From WTFY01 sp011523795 (lineage in GTDB: Bacteria > Pseudomonadota > Gammaproteobacteria > UBA4575): 64,000 nucleotides of DNA. Under the pieces are notes generated by a model. It ran no database searches. It was not told where the DNA came from and saw nothing but the letters and a program-made list of their open reading frames with translations. Where the stretch lies: the NCBI GenBank assembly GCA_965207475.1, contig OZ242278.1, positions 1,302,001 through 1,366,000 on the forward strand, written 5' to 3'. Position numbers and translations under genes: made by a program. This document shows, in pieces, positions 8,603 to 17,307 of the stretch (the first letter of the stretch is position 1; each line of letters starts with the position of its first letter).

Positions 8603-8753
8603 CCTGCCTGCCAAGCCAACCGGCAGTTGAGCCTTCCGGCCTGCTCTTGAGAGCAGCCCCTGGTGGGCGGGTGAAACCGTGTGGCTCACGGGGCTGTACG
8701 CTTCAGATTCTTGCAGGCGCTGCACTGCACCAGGCAGATTGGGAAACCGAATA

Positions 8754-11192
8754 ATGGCCAGCACCCTCCCCGCACCGGATGTCGTCCTGCGTGACCCGGT
8801 CTGTGGCATGACCGTGGACCCGGAAGCCGGCAGGCCCTGCCTCGAGCATGACGGGCAAGTTTTTCATTTTTGCCATGATGGCTGCCGGGACAGGTTCGCA
8901 ATGGACCCCGATGCCTACATCGAGGCAACAGACCCAGTCTGCGGCATGATCGTTAACCGGGCTACAGCGCGCTTCATGTCAAACCACATGAACCAGCACA
9001 TTTATTTCTGTTCAGGCTCCTGCCAGGAGAAATTCAGGGCCAGGCCAGAGGCTTACCAGACGGCTCGCCCGGTGCCACCGGTGCCGGAGGGAACGCTTTA
9101 CACGTGCCCGATGGATCCTGAAATCGTGCAGGAGGGACCGGGTGACTGCCCGGTCTGCGGCATGGCACTGGAACCGATGATGCCAGCGGCTGCGTCCGGG
9201 CCGAACCCGGAACTCGCCGATTTCCGGCGCAGGCTCTGGATCGGCCTGCCGCTCGCCCTCGCGGTTCTGCTGCTCGAGATGGGCGGGATGCTGGGCCTCC
9301 CATGGGACGACTGGCTTGGAGCCCCTGCAGTCCGCTGGCTTCAGTTCGCGCTGGCCACACCGGTGGTAACCTGGGTCGCACAGCCTTTTTTCAAACGCGG
9401 CTGGTCGTCCATCGTCACCGGGAACCTGAACATGTGGACGCTGATCGCGATCGGCACCGGCACCGCCTATGCCTTCAGCATCGTCTCGCTGATCACGCCC
9501 TGGATGCTGCCGGTGAGCCTGGGGGATCATCCACCGCTTTATTTCGAGGCCTCAGCGGTGATCCTGATCCTCGTTCTTGTCGGGCAGGTGCTGGAGTTGA
9601 ACGCCCGGGACCGGACAGGTGATGCGATCCGGGCGCTGATGGACCTTTCGCCGAAAACCGTGCTGCGAGTCACGGAAGCGGGCGAGGAGGACGTACCGCT
9701 CGATGCCGTAAAGGCCGGTGAACGGCTGCGTGTGCGCCCTGGCGAGGCGGTCCCGGTGGACGGTGTGGTCATCGAGGGCCGCTCCTCGATTGATGAAAGC
9801 ATGCTTACGGGAGAGCCCGTCCCGGTCGAGAAAAGCGAAGGCGGACCCGTTACTGGCGGCACGCTGAACAAGACCGGCTCCTTTGTAATGGAGGCCACGG
9901 CAGTGGGCAGCGACACGGTTTTGTCCCAGATCATCGCCATGGTCGCACAGGCACAGCGCTCCCGGGCGCCGGTCCAGGCACTGGCTGACAGGGTCGCCTC
10001 GTACTTCGTGCCGGCCGTGATCGCGGTCTCCGCGCTCACCTTTGCAGCGTGGTGGATCCTGGGTCCGGTTCCTGCACTCGGTTACGCCGTCGTGACCGCC
10101 GTCAGCGTTCTCATCATTGCCTGCCCCTGTGCACTCGGCCTTGCCACGCCGATGTCGATCATGGTAGCGATGGGACGGGGTGCGCAGGCCGGCGTGCTGA
10201 TCCGTGATGCCGAGGCGCTGGAACGGTTCGCAAAAGTGGATGCCCTGATCGTCGACAAGACGGGCACCCTGACCGAGGGCCGGCCAAGCCTGACCGATGT
10301 GGCGACATTTGGCGATGCAGCCGAGGACCGGGTGCTCACGCTTGCAGCCGCACTCGAACGCGGCTCGGAGCACCCGCTGGCCGAGGCGATTCTCAAGGAC
10401 GCGGACCAGCGGGGCGTGGAACGTCTCAAGGCGACGGACTTCGAGGCAGTGACCGGCCAGGGCGTGAAAGGCCGGGTCGACGGATTGCAGGTCGCGCTGG
10501 GCAACCCGGCCCTGATGGCCGGACTCGGCATCGATGTTTCCGCCGCAGACGCCCGGCTGGCCGGGTACCAGGGCGATGGCAAGACAGCGATGCTGCTGGC
10601 TGTGGACGGAACACTCTTCGGCGTCATCGCCATTGCGGACCGGATCAAGGAAACGACCCCGGTCGCGATTCGCGCGCTGCACGCGGCAGGCATCAAGATC
10701 ATCATGGCGACCGGCGACAGCCGGCGGACCGCCGAGGCAGTGGCCCGCGAACTCGAAATCGATGAAGTGCGCGCAGAGATTTCTCCCGAAGACAAGGCGG
10801 CACTCGTTGCCGAAATCCGTGCCAGCGGCCTCTCGGTCGCCATGGCGGGGGATGGCGTGAATGACGCCCCGGCACTGGCCGCTGCGGATGTGGGCATTGC
10901 CATGGGCACCGGCTCCGATGTGGCGGTCGAAAGTGCAGGCGTGACACTGGTGAAAGGCGACCTTGGCGGCATTGTCCGGGCACGCCGCCTGGCGCAGGGG
11001 ACGATGCACAATATCCGCCAGAACCTCTTCTTCGCCTTCGTCTACAACAGTGCCGGCATCCCGGTGGCGGCCGGCGTGCTTTTCCCGGTTTTCGGAATGC
11101 TGCTGTCCCCGATGTTTGCCGCAGCCGCCATGAGCCTTTCTTCCGTCTCGGTCATTGGCAACGCACTGCGCCTGCGCAGGGCACGCCTGTAA
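8754..11192 (+). CDS. heavy-metal P1B-type ATPase, copper-type, with two YHS domains and a heavy-metal-binding domain
   Basis: The 812-residue pump begins at ATG 8754 (the longer frame from 8679 adds residues unlike the family). Two YHS-type units (RDPVCGMTV near residue 12; TDPVCGMIV near 61) and a short metal-binding domain (YTCPMDPEIVQEGPGDCPVCG, split by residue at about 118-138) precede the membrane region. The transport motif CPC is at residues 457-459, the phosphorylated Asp at 501 in DKTGTLTEG, and GDGVNDAPAL closes the P-domain. CPC indicates Cu(I)/Ag(I) or a related metal. No ferredoxin-like HMA domain is present. The gene is apparently single; the dinB-like gene converges on it. 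Confidence 0.92.
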   Translation: MASTLPAPDVVLRDPVCGMTVDPEAGRPCLEHDGQVFHFCHDGCRDRFAMDPDAYIEATDPVCGMIVNRATARFMSNHMNQHIYFCSGSCQEKFRARPEAYQTARPVPPVPEGTLYTCPMDPEIVQEGPGDCPVCGMALEPMMPAAASGPNPELADFRRRLWIGLPLALAVLLLEMGGMLGLPWDDWLGAPAVRWLQFALATPVVTWVAQPFFKRGWSSIVTGNLNMWTLIAIGTGTAYAFSIVSLITPWMLPVSLGDHPPLYFEASAVILILVLVGQVLELNARDRTGDAIRALMDLSPKTVLRVTEAGEEDVPLDAVKAGERLRVRPGEAVPVDGVVIEGRSSIDESMLTGEPVPVEKSEGGPVTGGTLNKTGSFVMEATAVGSDTVLSQIIAMVAQAQRSRAPVQALADRVASYFVPAVIAVSALTFAAWWILGPVPALGYAVVTAVSVLIIACPCALGLATPMSIMVAMGRGAQAGVLIRDAEALERFAKVDALIVDKTGTLTEGRPSLTDVATFGDAAEDRVLTLAAALERGSEHPLAEAILKDADQRGVERLKATDFEAVTGQGVKGRVDGLQVALGNPALMAGLGIDVSAADARLAGYQGDGKTAMLLAVDGTLFGVIAIADRIKETTPVAIRALHAAGIKIIMATGDSRRTAEAVARELEIDEVRAEISPEDKAALVAEIRASGLSVAMAGDGVNDAPALAAADVGIAMGTGSDVAVESAGVTLVKGDLGGIVRARRLAQGTMHNIRQNLFFAFVYNSAGIPVAAGVLFPVFGMLLSPMFAAAAMSLSSVSVIGNALRLRRARL

Positions 11193-11287
11193 GGTCCGGC
11201 GCGATGTCCTGATCACCGGTACCCGGATCAGGTCCCGCGGCTGCATGCCCGATCCCGGAAACAGGGCGGAGCACGATCAGCTTGCGG

Positions 11288-12589
11288 TCACCCCCTCTTT
11301 TTGCCAGAGGGAGATTTGGATCCGGCCCCGGTTTCCCGCCCGGCAGTCGGGACGATCGTCTGCCTGTGCCCATATGGTTTCCAGGCGGGAGCAATCACGT
11401 TCGGCATCTCGGAACGCTGCATCAGGCTCGCCCGGGTCAGGGTGAATTCCCCGTAGCGGTCGTTGATCTCGTCCATCACCTGGTTCAGTCGATGACACCG
11501 GGTCTCCTCTTCCGTGAACAGTTCCCCCTGGCCCCTTGCAGGCCGTGGGTCCAGGGCACTCACCTGCACCTGAAACACGCCTTCCCCGCGCCAGCATTCG
11601 TCTACTATCCGGTTGCACAACTCGACTACATCCCGGCTGTCGTTGGTCGGAAAGGTCGTCTTCAGCCGGTTGCTCCGGATCCATCCTTCCTGGGTGTGCA
11701 GCCCGACCGCGTACCGCTGCGCCACCAGCGAATGCTGCCTCAGCCGTGCCCCGAGCTTTTCAGCCATGTGCACCAGATACATGCAAATCACATCCCGGTC
11801 CGTTGTATCGGGAGGCATGATTTTCCCGTGCCCAAGGCTCTTGGGTGGAGCCACCCGCGTTTCCACCGGTGCCGAATCCTCACCCCGGCACATCTGCCAG
11901 ACACGTCGGCCCGGGTTGCCGAAACGGTCCCCCAGCACGCTGACCGGCAGCCTTGCAACCTCTCCGCAGGTCAGGGCTCCCCGCCGGGCCAGAAAGCCCG
12001 CGATGCCCCTGCCCACTCCGCACAAGCGGGTAACGGGTACATCTTTCAACCGCTCCCGCGTCTCCCACGGTGGAATGATGGCCAAACCATTTGGCTTTTG
12101 CTGCTTGGCGGCATACTTGGCCGTAGTCTTGTCCCCGCTCAGGCCCACGGTACAGGCAAGACCGGAGGCTTCGCGGACCAGTTCCTTGATGACTTTCCCC
12201 ATCACCCCGGGCGGGCGGTTCCAGTACTTCTGGCAATGCGTGAGATCCAGGAATGCCTCATCGACCGAAAACACCTCCACATCCGGCGTGACCCGCCGCA
12301 GCACCTCCATGATCCTCGTTGACACCGCCGCATACCGCTCGGGACGGGAGGGCACCTGGATCAGGCCAGGACACAGTTGCCGAGCCTGCCTGAGACGCAT
12401 CCCGATGTGAATGCCGAATACCCGGGCTTCATACGAACAGGTGATGAGACAGGTTCCTGTCCTGCCATTCGTGATCCCGATCGGCCTGCCGCGATATTCG
12501 GGACGGTCCCGCTGCTCAACGGATGCGAAGAAGGCATCCATGTCCACGAAGGCAATCAGGCGGGGCCAGTACTGGGGATTGTCCGACAT
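11288..12589 (-). CDS. dinB: Y-family DNA polymerase, DinB-like (Pol IV type)
   Basis: The 433-residue protein has the catalytic motifs of Y-family polymerases: FVDMDAFFASVE at about residue 14 (metal Asp and steric-gate Phe) and FSVDEAFLD at about residue 107, plus YEARVFGI and a helix-hairpin-helix region near VTRLCGVGRGIAGFLARRG. It would perform error-prone translesion synthesis. It is about 80 residues longer than E. coli DinB, with a basic C-terminal tail, so it belongs to a longer subclass. I see no LexA box in the 110 bases upstream and no imuA/recA partner beside it. Assignment to DinB rather than UmuC rests on overall look. Confidence 0.85.
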   Translation of the reverse strand: MSDNPQYWPRLIAFVDMDAFFASVEQRDRPEYRGRPIGITNGRTGTCLITCSYEARVFGIHIGMRLRQARQLCPGLIQVPSRPERYAAVSTRIMEVLRRVTPDVEVFSVDEAFLDLTHCQKYWNRPPGVMGKVIKELVREASGLACTVGLSGDKTTAKYAAKQQKPNGLAIIPPWETRERLKDVPVTRLCGVGRGIAGFLARRGALTCGEVARLPVSVLGDRFGNPGRRVWQMCRGEDSAPVETRVAPPKSLGHGKIMPPDTTDRDVICMYLVHMAEKLGARLRQHSLVAQRYAVGLHTQEGWIRSNRLKTTFPTNDSRDVVELCNRIVDECWRGEGVFQVQVSALDPRPARGQGELFTEEETRCHRLNQVMDEINDRYGEFTLTRASLMQRSEMPNVIAPAWKPYGHRQTIVPTAGRETGAGSKSPSGKKRG

Positions 12590-12701
12590 GGGGCATCCGA
12601 TCCTAGTAAGTTACCGTGCACGGATCATAGTGACCGGTTTTGTGGGCCACGGCAGCCCCGAAGCCGCCGCCCGGAAGGCTGCAGGGAGAACAGCGAGACG
12701 C

Positions 12702-13397
12702 CTAGGCGGCCCTGGTCTTTGCCTGCCCCTGTAGAATATATCCCACGGCCTGGTCTGCAGAGAGCACCGGACACACGATGTTGTTGATCCTCTCCATGGT
12801 GGCAACATCGTTCTTCTGATCCTGGCAGGAGCAGGCATCGCCGATCACGATCGGGATGAACCCTTCGTCCCGCGCAGCCCGCGCATTGCCCTCGATACAC
12901 CAGTCCAGGTGTATGCCGCACAGGACAATCGTCCTGATCCCTGCCCTTTCCAGCATCAGCTTGAGAGGGGTGCCTACGAACGAGCTTTGATGCGCATACT
13001 CGAAAAATTCCTCGTCTTCGGGATGCGCCAGCTCTCTGAGTTCATCGACCAGGTCCACATCCCATTTCTTCTGCTCGTCGGTCATTTCGCCCGAGCAAAA
13101 TGCCCGGCTCCAAAACCCGTATTGCGCCTCATCCAGGATCGTCATCGGGTAGTCCTCACGAAACACATCGTAGCCGATCCAGAAAAACTTCATGTTCGCC
13201 CTGCGACAGGCCTTTGCAACCCTGACCGTGTTCTCCAGTGTTCCACGTTCCCACTGCCTTTCCCCTCCCTGCACGCCCTCGGGCCTGTACAGGCTGTTGC
13301 ACTGGCTGATCGAAATGAATGCCGCAGGCTGGGCCAGGATGTCTGAGAAGTCCAGGTTTTTCCACTGCTCGGGTAATTCGGGTACATTGGATGGCAT
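12702..13397 (-). CDS. isochorismatase-fold (cysteine hydrolase) family protein with altered catalytic site
   Basis: The 231-residue protein shows the family's nucleophile region, TIVLCGIHLDWCIEGNARAA, with Cys at the expected place, followed by an FIPIVIGDACSC element. The other expected signature, a catalytic Asp in a motif like VIDMQND near the N terminus, reads FISISQCNSLY here, so the Asp is replaced by Ser. It may be inactive, use another residue, or have a different substrate. It is a single gene between dinB and sodC with no informative partner. The fold call is good; the reaction is unknown. Confidence 0.75.
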   Translation of the reverse strand: MPSNVPELPEQWKNLDFSDILAQPAAFISISQCNSLYRPEGVQGGERQWERGTLENTVRVAKACRRANMKFFWIGYDVFREDYPMTILDEAQYGFWSRAFCSGEMTDEQKKWDVDLVDELRELAHPEDEEFFEYAHQSSFVGTPLKLMLERAGIRTIVLCGIHLDWCIEGNARAARDEGFIPIVIGDACSCQDQKNDVATMERINNIVCPVLSADQAVGYILQGQAKTRAA

Positions 13398-13669
13398 GAC
13401 TGTTGTTCCGGTTTTTATATGATCACACCGGAAATCTTATCGGAAGACCACTGCCGAAAGTAATCAATTCGATCATTCTGCCGGATTAACCCATTTTATC
13501 TGGTGGTAACCGCCGGTCTCGCCCGGGTATTTCGGGCCTCGTCGCGAACTGCGGAAGTTGTGGCAGGGGCCAGTAGTGATACACTTGGTGCATGACCAGA
13601 ATGGAAACCCGGTATCGAAACACAACATCCGGCCCGCTCCAGTCCACAGCAAAACCAAAGGAGTCAACC

Positions 13670-14185
13670 ATGAACACCAGACCATGCCTTCTTGCCTTCC
13701 TGTTTGCCGGTGTGTGCTTGCTGGCCTCACTGCAAACGGCAGGTGCGGCAGAACAGGCCCAGGCCCAAATGACGAATGCGAGCGGGGAGGCGGTCGGGAC
13801 GGTAGTCCTTCACAAGACCCCGCAAGGCACACTCCTGCATGCGACCCTGCACGACCTGCCGGCAGGCGCGCACGCGTTCCATGTGCATGCGATTGGAAAA
13901 TGCGAGGCGCCTTTCAAGTCGGCAGGCGGCCACTTCAATCCGGGCGGGAAGAAGCATGGCATCCGGAATCCGGAAGGCATGCACGCAGGGGACATGCCCA
14001 ACATCCACGTCCCGGCATCCGGAAGCCTTGAAATCGAGATCCTCAATGCCCTTCTCATGATGGATGCATCGCTTTTCGACGAGGATGGCGCAGCCATCGT
14101 GATCCATGAGGGGCCCGATGACTACGTGACCGACCCCGCAGGTGCGGCCGGACCGCGCATCGCCTGCGGCGTGATCGCCAAGTAA
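13670..14185 (+). CDS. sodC: periplasmic Cu/Zn superoxide dismutase
   Basis: The 171-residue product begins with a signal peptide (LLAFLFAGVCLLASLQTAGAA). Copper and zinc ligands are clear: HAFHVHAIGKC, GGHFNP, HAGDMPNIHV and AIVIHEGPDDY. The two cysteines of the structural disulfide are in GKCEAP and RIACG. It converts superoxide to peroxide in the periplasm. The start at 13670 has GGAG ten bases before it. The longer in-frame reading from 13592 lacks a signal sequence at its start. It converges with the fatty-acid hydroxylase gene. Confidence 0.95.
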   Translation: MNTRPCLLAFLFAGVCLLASLQTAGAAEQAQAQMTNASGEAVGTVVLHKTPQGTLLHATLHDLPAGAHAFHVHAIGKCEAPFKSAGGHFNPGGKKHGIRNPEGMHAGDMPNIHVPASGSLEIEILNALLMMDASLFDEDGAAIVIHEGPDDYVTDPAGAAGPRIACGVIAK

Positions 14186-14344
14186 CACGATTTACGCCCG
14201 GCATTCCCTGTGCGGTCCGGCCGTGCAGGGCTCGCACGCCACTGCGGACGTGCCGCGACAACCCTCCTGCAGAATCGCGGACAAAAGGCACCCTGCAGGC
14301 GATGCTGCGGCATCCATCATCCGGCCAGGGAGGCCTTCGTCACA

Positions 14345-15157
14345 TCATTTCGGCGTTCGCAGGAAAGGCTGTGCCAGCAGATGATCCAGCCAGAGGTCAC
14401 GTGATGTCCGGAAATACTCGATTCCTATCGTCATGCCGGTCTGTCCCTCCCGTGGCACGGCACGGTAGGTGCCGAACAGGTAGTCCCACCAGGGGACATT
14501 GAAACCGAAGTTGCTGTCGGTTTCCCTGCGGATCACCGAATGGTGGATCCGGTGCATGTCGGGCGTCACGATGAAATAGCGCAGGACACGGTCCACTTTT
14601 TCCGGAATGTAGATGTTGGCGTGATTGAACAGTGACGTTGCGTTCAGCAGCACCTCAAAGAGTATCACCGCGGCGACCGGCGCGCCCAGCACGAGCACCG
14701 CTGCCATTTTTATCCCCATGGAGAGCACGATCTCGACAGGATGAAACCGCAGTCCTGTCGTGACATCCACCTCCAGGTCCGCATGGTGCATGCGATGCAG
14801 CCGCCACAGAAATTCCACATGGTGAAATGCCAGGTGCTGCAGGTACAGGATCAGGTCCAGGGCGACGACGGCTAAAACCATGGCCAGTCCTGCCGGCAGG
14901 TCCACCCGGTTCAGCAACCCCAGGTCCTGCTGTTGCGCAAAGACAGCCGTGCCCACCGCGGCCAGCGGGATGCCCAGACGCACGATCAGCCCGTTCAGGA
15001 CGGTGAGTGCCAGATTGTTGAGCCAGCGCACGCCCCGCGAATGACGCTGGACCCTGCGCGGTGCCAGCAACTCCCAGACAGCAAACACCCCGAACACCCC
15101 GGCAAAGCTGGAGAGCCGAACCAGTATTTCTGTATCGAGAGTGATATCGGTTAACAT
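14345..15157 (-). CDS. sterol desaturase / fatty acid hydroxylase superfamily membrane protein
   Basis: The 270-residue integral membrane protein has the His clusters that bind a di-iron centre in this superfamily: HLAFHHVEFLWRLHRMHH and, after a hydrophobic stretch, a third cluster in MHRIHHSV. Several membrane segments are visible (FAGVFGVFAVWELLAP; GLAMVLAVVALDLILYL). It would hydroxylate or desaturate a lipid in the inner membrane; the substrate is unknown. It is transcribed away from the large envelope operon that starts 156 bases away. Confidence 0.88.
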   Translation of the reverse strand: MLTDITLDTEILVRLSSFAGVFGVFAVWELLAPRRVQRHSRGVRWLNNLALTVLNGLIVRLGIPLAAVGTAVFAQQQDLGLLNRVDLPAGLAMVLAVVALDLILYLQHLAFHHVEFLWRLHRMHHADLEVDVTTGLRFHPVEIVLSMGIKMAAVLVLGAPVAAVILFEVLLNATSLFNHANIYIPEKVDRVLRYFIVTPDMHRIHHSVIRRETDSNFGFNVPWWDYLFGTYRAVPREGQTGMTIGIEYFRTSRDLWLDHLLAQPFLRTPK

Positions 15158-15312
15158 GGATCCTTTCTAGGTATACCGTGCAGGGATGTCAATCATTTTC
15201 TAAAATGTCCTACAGATCTATAGATTAGGGCTTTCATTCCCGTTTCAAGTATAGTGATGATGAAAAATTGCACCCGTACTCCGAACATCCGCCCGGCGAG
15301 ACTGCGGCAACC

Positions 15313-16080
15313 ATGACCATACGACCCTTACTGCTGGTACAGATCTTGGTTCTGGGTACACTGCTGGCTGCCTGCAGTTCCCCTGAACGGGCCTCACACA
15401 GGATGCCTGCTCCACAAACGGAACCTGCTGCGGAACAGCTGCCCGAATCCGAAGACCGCGCACATTCTGCGGATGAGCAGGGCGCCGGGTCCCGGCAACG
15501 TGCCGCGGCGCAGGAAAGCGGACCGTCCGCTGCCGGCCCGCAAAGCCAGGAACCGGATGCATCTGGGCCAACACAGCCTGAAGGAGAAACAGCCGCTGCC
15601 CGAACCGAGGACGAGAGGGTTGCAACCCTGGAACGGAAACTCGAGGAAGACCTGAGGAGATACGACGAGCAGATTCATGAGGAGTTCGAAAAGGCACAGG
15701 CCGAAAGGCAGGCCCGTGAACCGGCCACCGGGGACGGGCTGGACCCTGCACCCGGTCTGGAAGAGGACGGGCCAGCGCAGGGCCCGAACAAGGATGCCGG
15801 ACCCGTCGCAAAGGCCGAATCCCCGCAACCCGAGGCCGGTTCAGATCCCGAGAAACGGGAAGAACATGCACAGGACCGCCTGGGCAAGGGCTCGCACAGC
15901 ATGCCGCTCCCCGCAGACCTTCCCAGCGGGGATGACGACGACGTCGTGGCCCGGCAACTGAGAGAGGCTGCACTCAAGGAACAGGATCCTGTGCTGCGTG
16001 AAAAACTGTGGGACGAGTACCGCGCGTACAAGAAACAACAGGCAAGCGTGAACACGCCTCCATCCGGTGCGGAATACTGA
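15313..16080 (+). CDS. Pro/Glu-rich lipoprotein, first gene of the putative envelope-motor operon
   Basis: The product starts with a lipoprotein signal (MTIRPLLLVQILVLGTLLAAC; lipobox LLAAC), giving 255 residues. A longer in-frame reading from 15268 is less likely because the signal would be internal. The mature part is low-complexity, rich in Glu, Ala, Pro, Gln and Arg, with a charged central helix (VATLERKLEEDLRRYDEQIH) and a C-terminal helical segment (DDDVVARQLREAALKEQDPV). It looks like a flexible periplasmic spacer anchored to a membrane, probably the outer one. No family is recognised. Only three bases separate its stop from the next lipoprotein gene. Confidence 0.75.
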   Translation: MTIRPLLLVQILVLGTLLAACSSPERASHRMPAPQTEPAAEQLPESEDRAHSADEQGAGSRQRAAAQESGPSAAGPQSQEPDASGPTQPEGETAAARTEDERVATLERKLEEDLRRYDEQIHEEFEKAQAERQAREPATGDGLDPAPGLEEDGPAQGPNKDAGPVAKAESPQPEAGSDPEKREEHAQDRLGKGSHSMPLPADLPSGDDDDVVARQLREAALKEQDPVLREKLWDEYRAYKKQQASVNTPPSGAEY

Positions 16081-16083
16081 GCC

Positions 16084-17250
16084 ATGCCAAGACACTGCAT
16101 CCCGTACCTGCTGATCTTCCTTTTCCTTCAGGGATGCGCCACCGACTCGCACCGGGTACGGGACGGGGAGAAGATCGAAACCGAAAGCGTGCAACTGCAG
16201 GAAAGCCAGCTGCTGGACGTAGGCATCCTGCTGTTCGAACAAGGGGAGGGTACCGAAACGGAAAAGGAAAAAAACATCCACGAGGACATCCGTGCGGCGG
16301 AGTCACGCTACATGGCCTACCACCTGAAAGAAACCCTGGAGCAGGTACACGGCTGGGGCGCGGTACGGGTCCTGCCTGCAGCCTCCCACATTGCCGACGT
16401 GACCGTACAGGGCACCCTCCTCGCCTCGGACGGCGAGAAGCTGGAAGTCCGGGCCCGTGTCTCGGACAGTACGGGCGCACTGTGGTTCGAGAAACTGTAC
16501 CGGGCCGAAATCGACGAAACCACCTACCTGGATATCGAGCCCGGTGAAGACGTGTACCAGCATGTCTACAACCGCATCGCCAACGACATGTCCCGACACC
16601 GAAAGAAGCTGTCCGACCGGGAACGGACCACAATCCGGAACACCTCGGAGATGCGCTATGCAGCCGGGGTGTCACCCGACCCGTTCTCGGAATACCTGCA
16701 ATGGAAGCCTGACGGACAGACAGAACTGCTCAGGCTGCCGGCCCGTGACGACCCCATGCTGCTGCGTGTACGCAAGATCCGGGAGCGTGAGTTCCTGTTC
16801 ATCGACACGATCAACGAGTACTACGCAAATTTCCATGCCCGGATGTACCGCCCGTATGAGAACTGGCGCAGGTATTCCCTCGTTGAAGTCCTGCAGAAAC
16901 GCGCCATTGAACGCCGCGCAAACCGCACCAAGTTCGCCGCCGCCGCCATCATGCTGGTAGGCCTGCTCAGGGACTACCCGGGCCTGCTCACCACCGGCGC
17001 CCTGCTGTACAAGGACGGGATGGACATTGCCCGGGAGGCGGAAATCCATGATGCCGCGATTCGTGAACTGGGTGAGTCGCTCAAGACCGAAGTGGCCCCG
17101 ATGGTGCTGGACATCGAGGGTCGCACGATCGAGATCACCGGCACCATCGAACAGCAGTATGAAAAATGGCGCGCCCTGCTGCGTGAGATTCACGAAAACG
17201 AATCGGCTCCGGTCATGGATGACCGCGTGCCAGCCGGCACGAGCCTGTAA
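16084..17250 (+). CDS. lipoprotein of unknown function, 388 aa
   Basis: A lipoprotein signal is present (YLLIFLFLQGC, lipobox FLQGC). Residues about 45-170 look like an alpha/beta domain of the sort found in outer-membrane-associated lipoproteins (SRYMAYHLKETLEQ, VTVQGTLLASDG, ARVSDSTGALWFEK), vaguely like the nucleotide- or peptide-binding domains of CsgG/LpoB-type proteins. The second half is helical, with a moderately hydrophobic stretch (AAAAIMLVGLLRDYPGLLTTGALLY) and a conserved-looking FIDTINEYYANFHARM. Specific homology is not recognised. The position suggests an outer-membrane partner of the inner-membrane complex encoded downstream. Confidence 0.75.
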   Translation: MPRHCIPYLLIFLFLQGCATDSHRVRDGEKIETESVQLQESQLLDVGILLFEQGEGTETEKEKNIHEDIRAAESRYMAYHLKETLEQVHGWGAVRVLPAASHIADVTVQGTLLASDGEKLEVRARVSDSTGALWFEKLYRAEIDETTYLDIEPGEDVYQHVYNRIANDMSRHRKKLSDRERTTIRNTSEMRYAAGVSPDPFSEYLQWKPDGQTELLRLPARDDPMLLRVRKIREREFLFIDTINEYYANFHARMYRPYENWRRYSLVEVLQKRAIERRANRTKFAAAAIMLVGLLRDYPGLLTTGALLYKDGMDIAREAEIHDAAIRELGESLKTEVAPMVLDIEGRTIEITGTIEQQYEKWRALLREIHENESAPVMDDRVPAGTSL

Positions 17251-17307
17251 TTCCGGCAGGACTCTCCGGTCTTGGGCGATTCGTCACATCGCTTTACCTT
17301 GAGTACG

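Noticed and set aside
9552..11246. 564-codon minus-strand frame opposite the metal ATPase
   Set aside because: Antisense shadow of a firmly identified P-type ATPase.
12590..12701. LexA-controlled promoter for the DinB-like gene
   Set aside because: No CTGT-N8-ACAG palindrome was seen upstream of the start.
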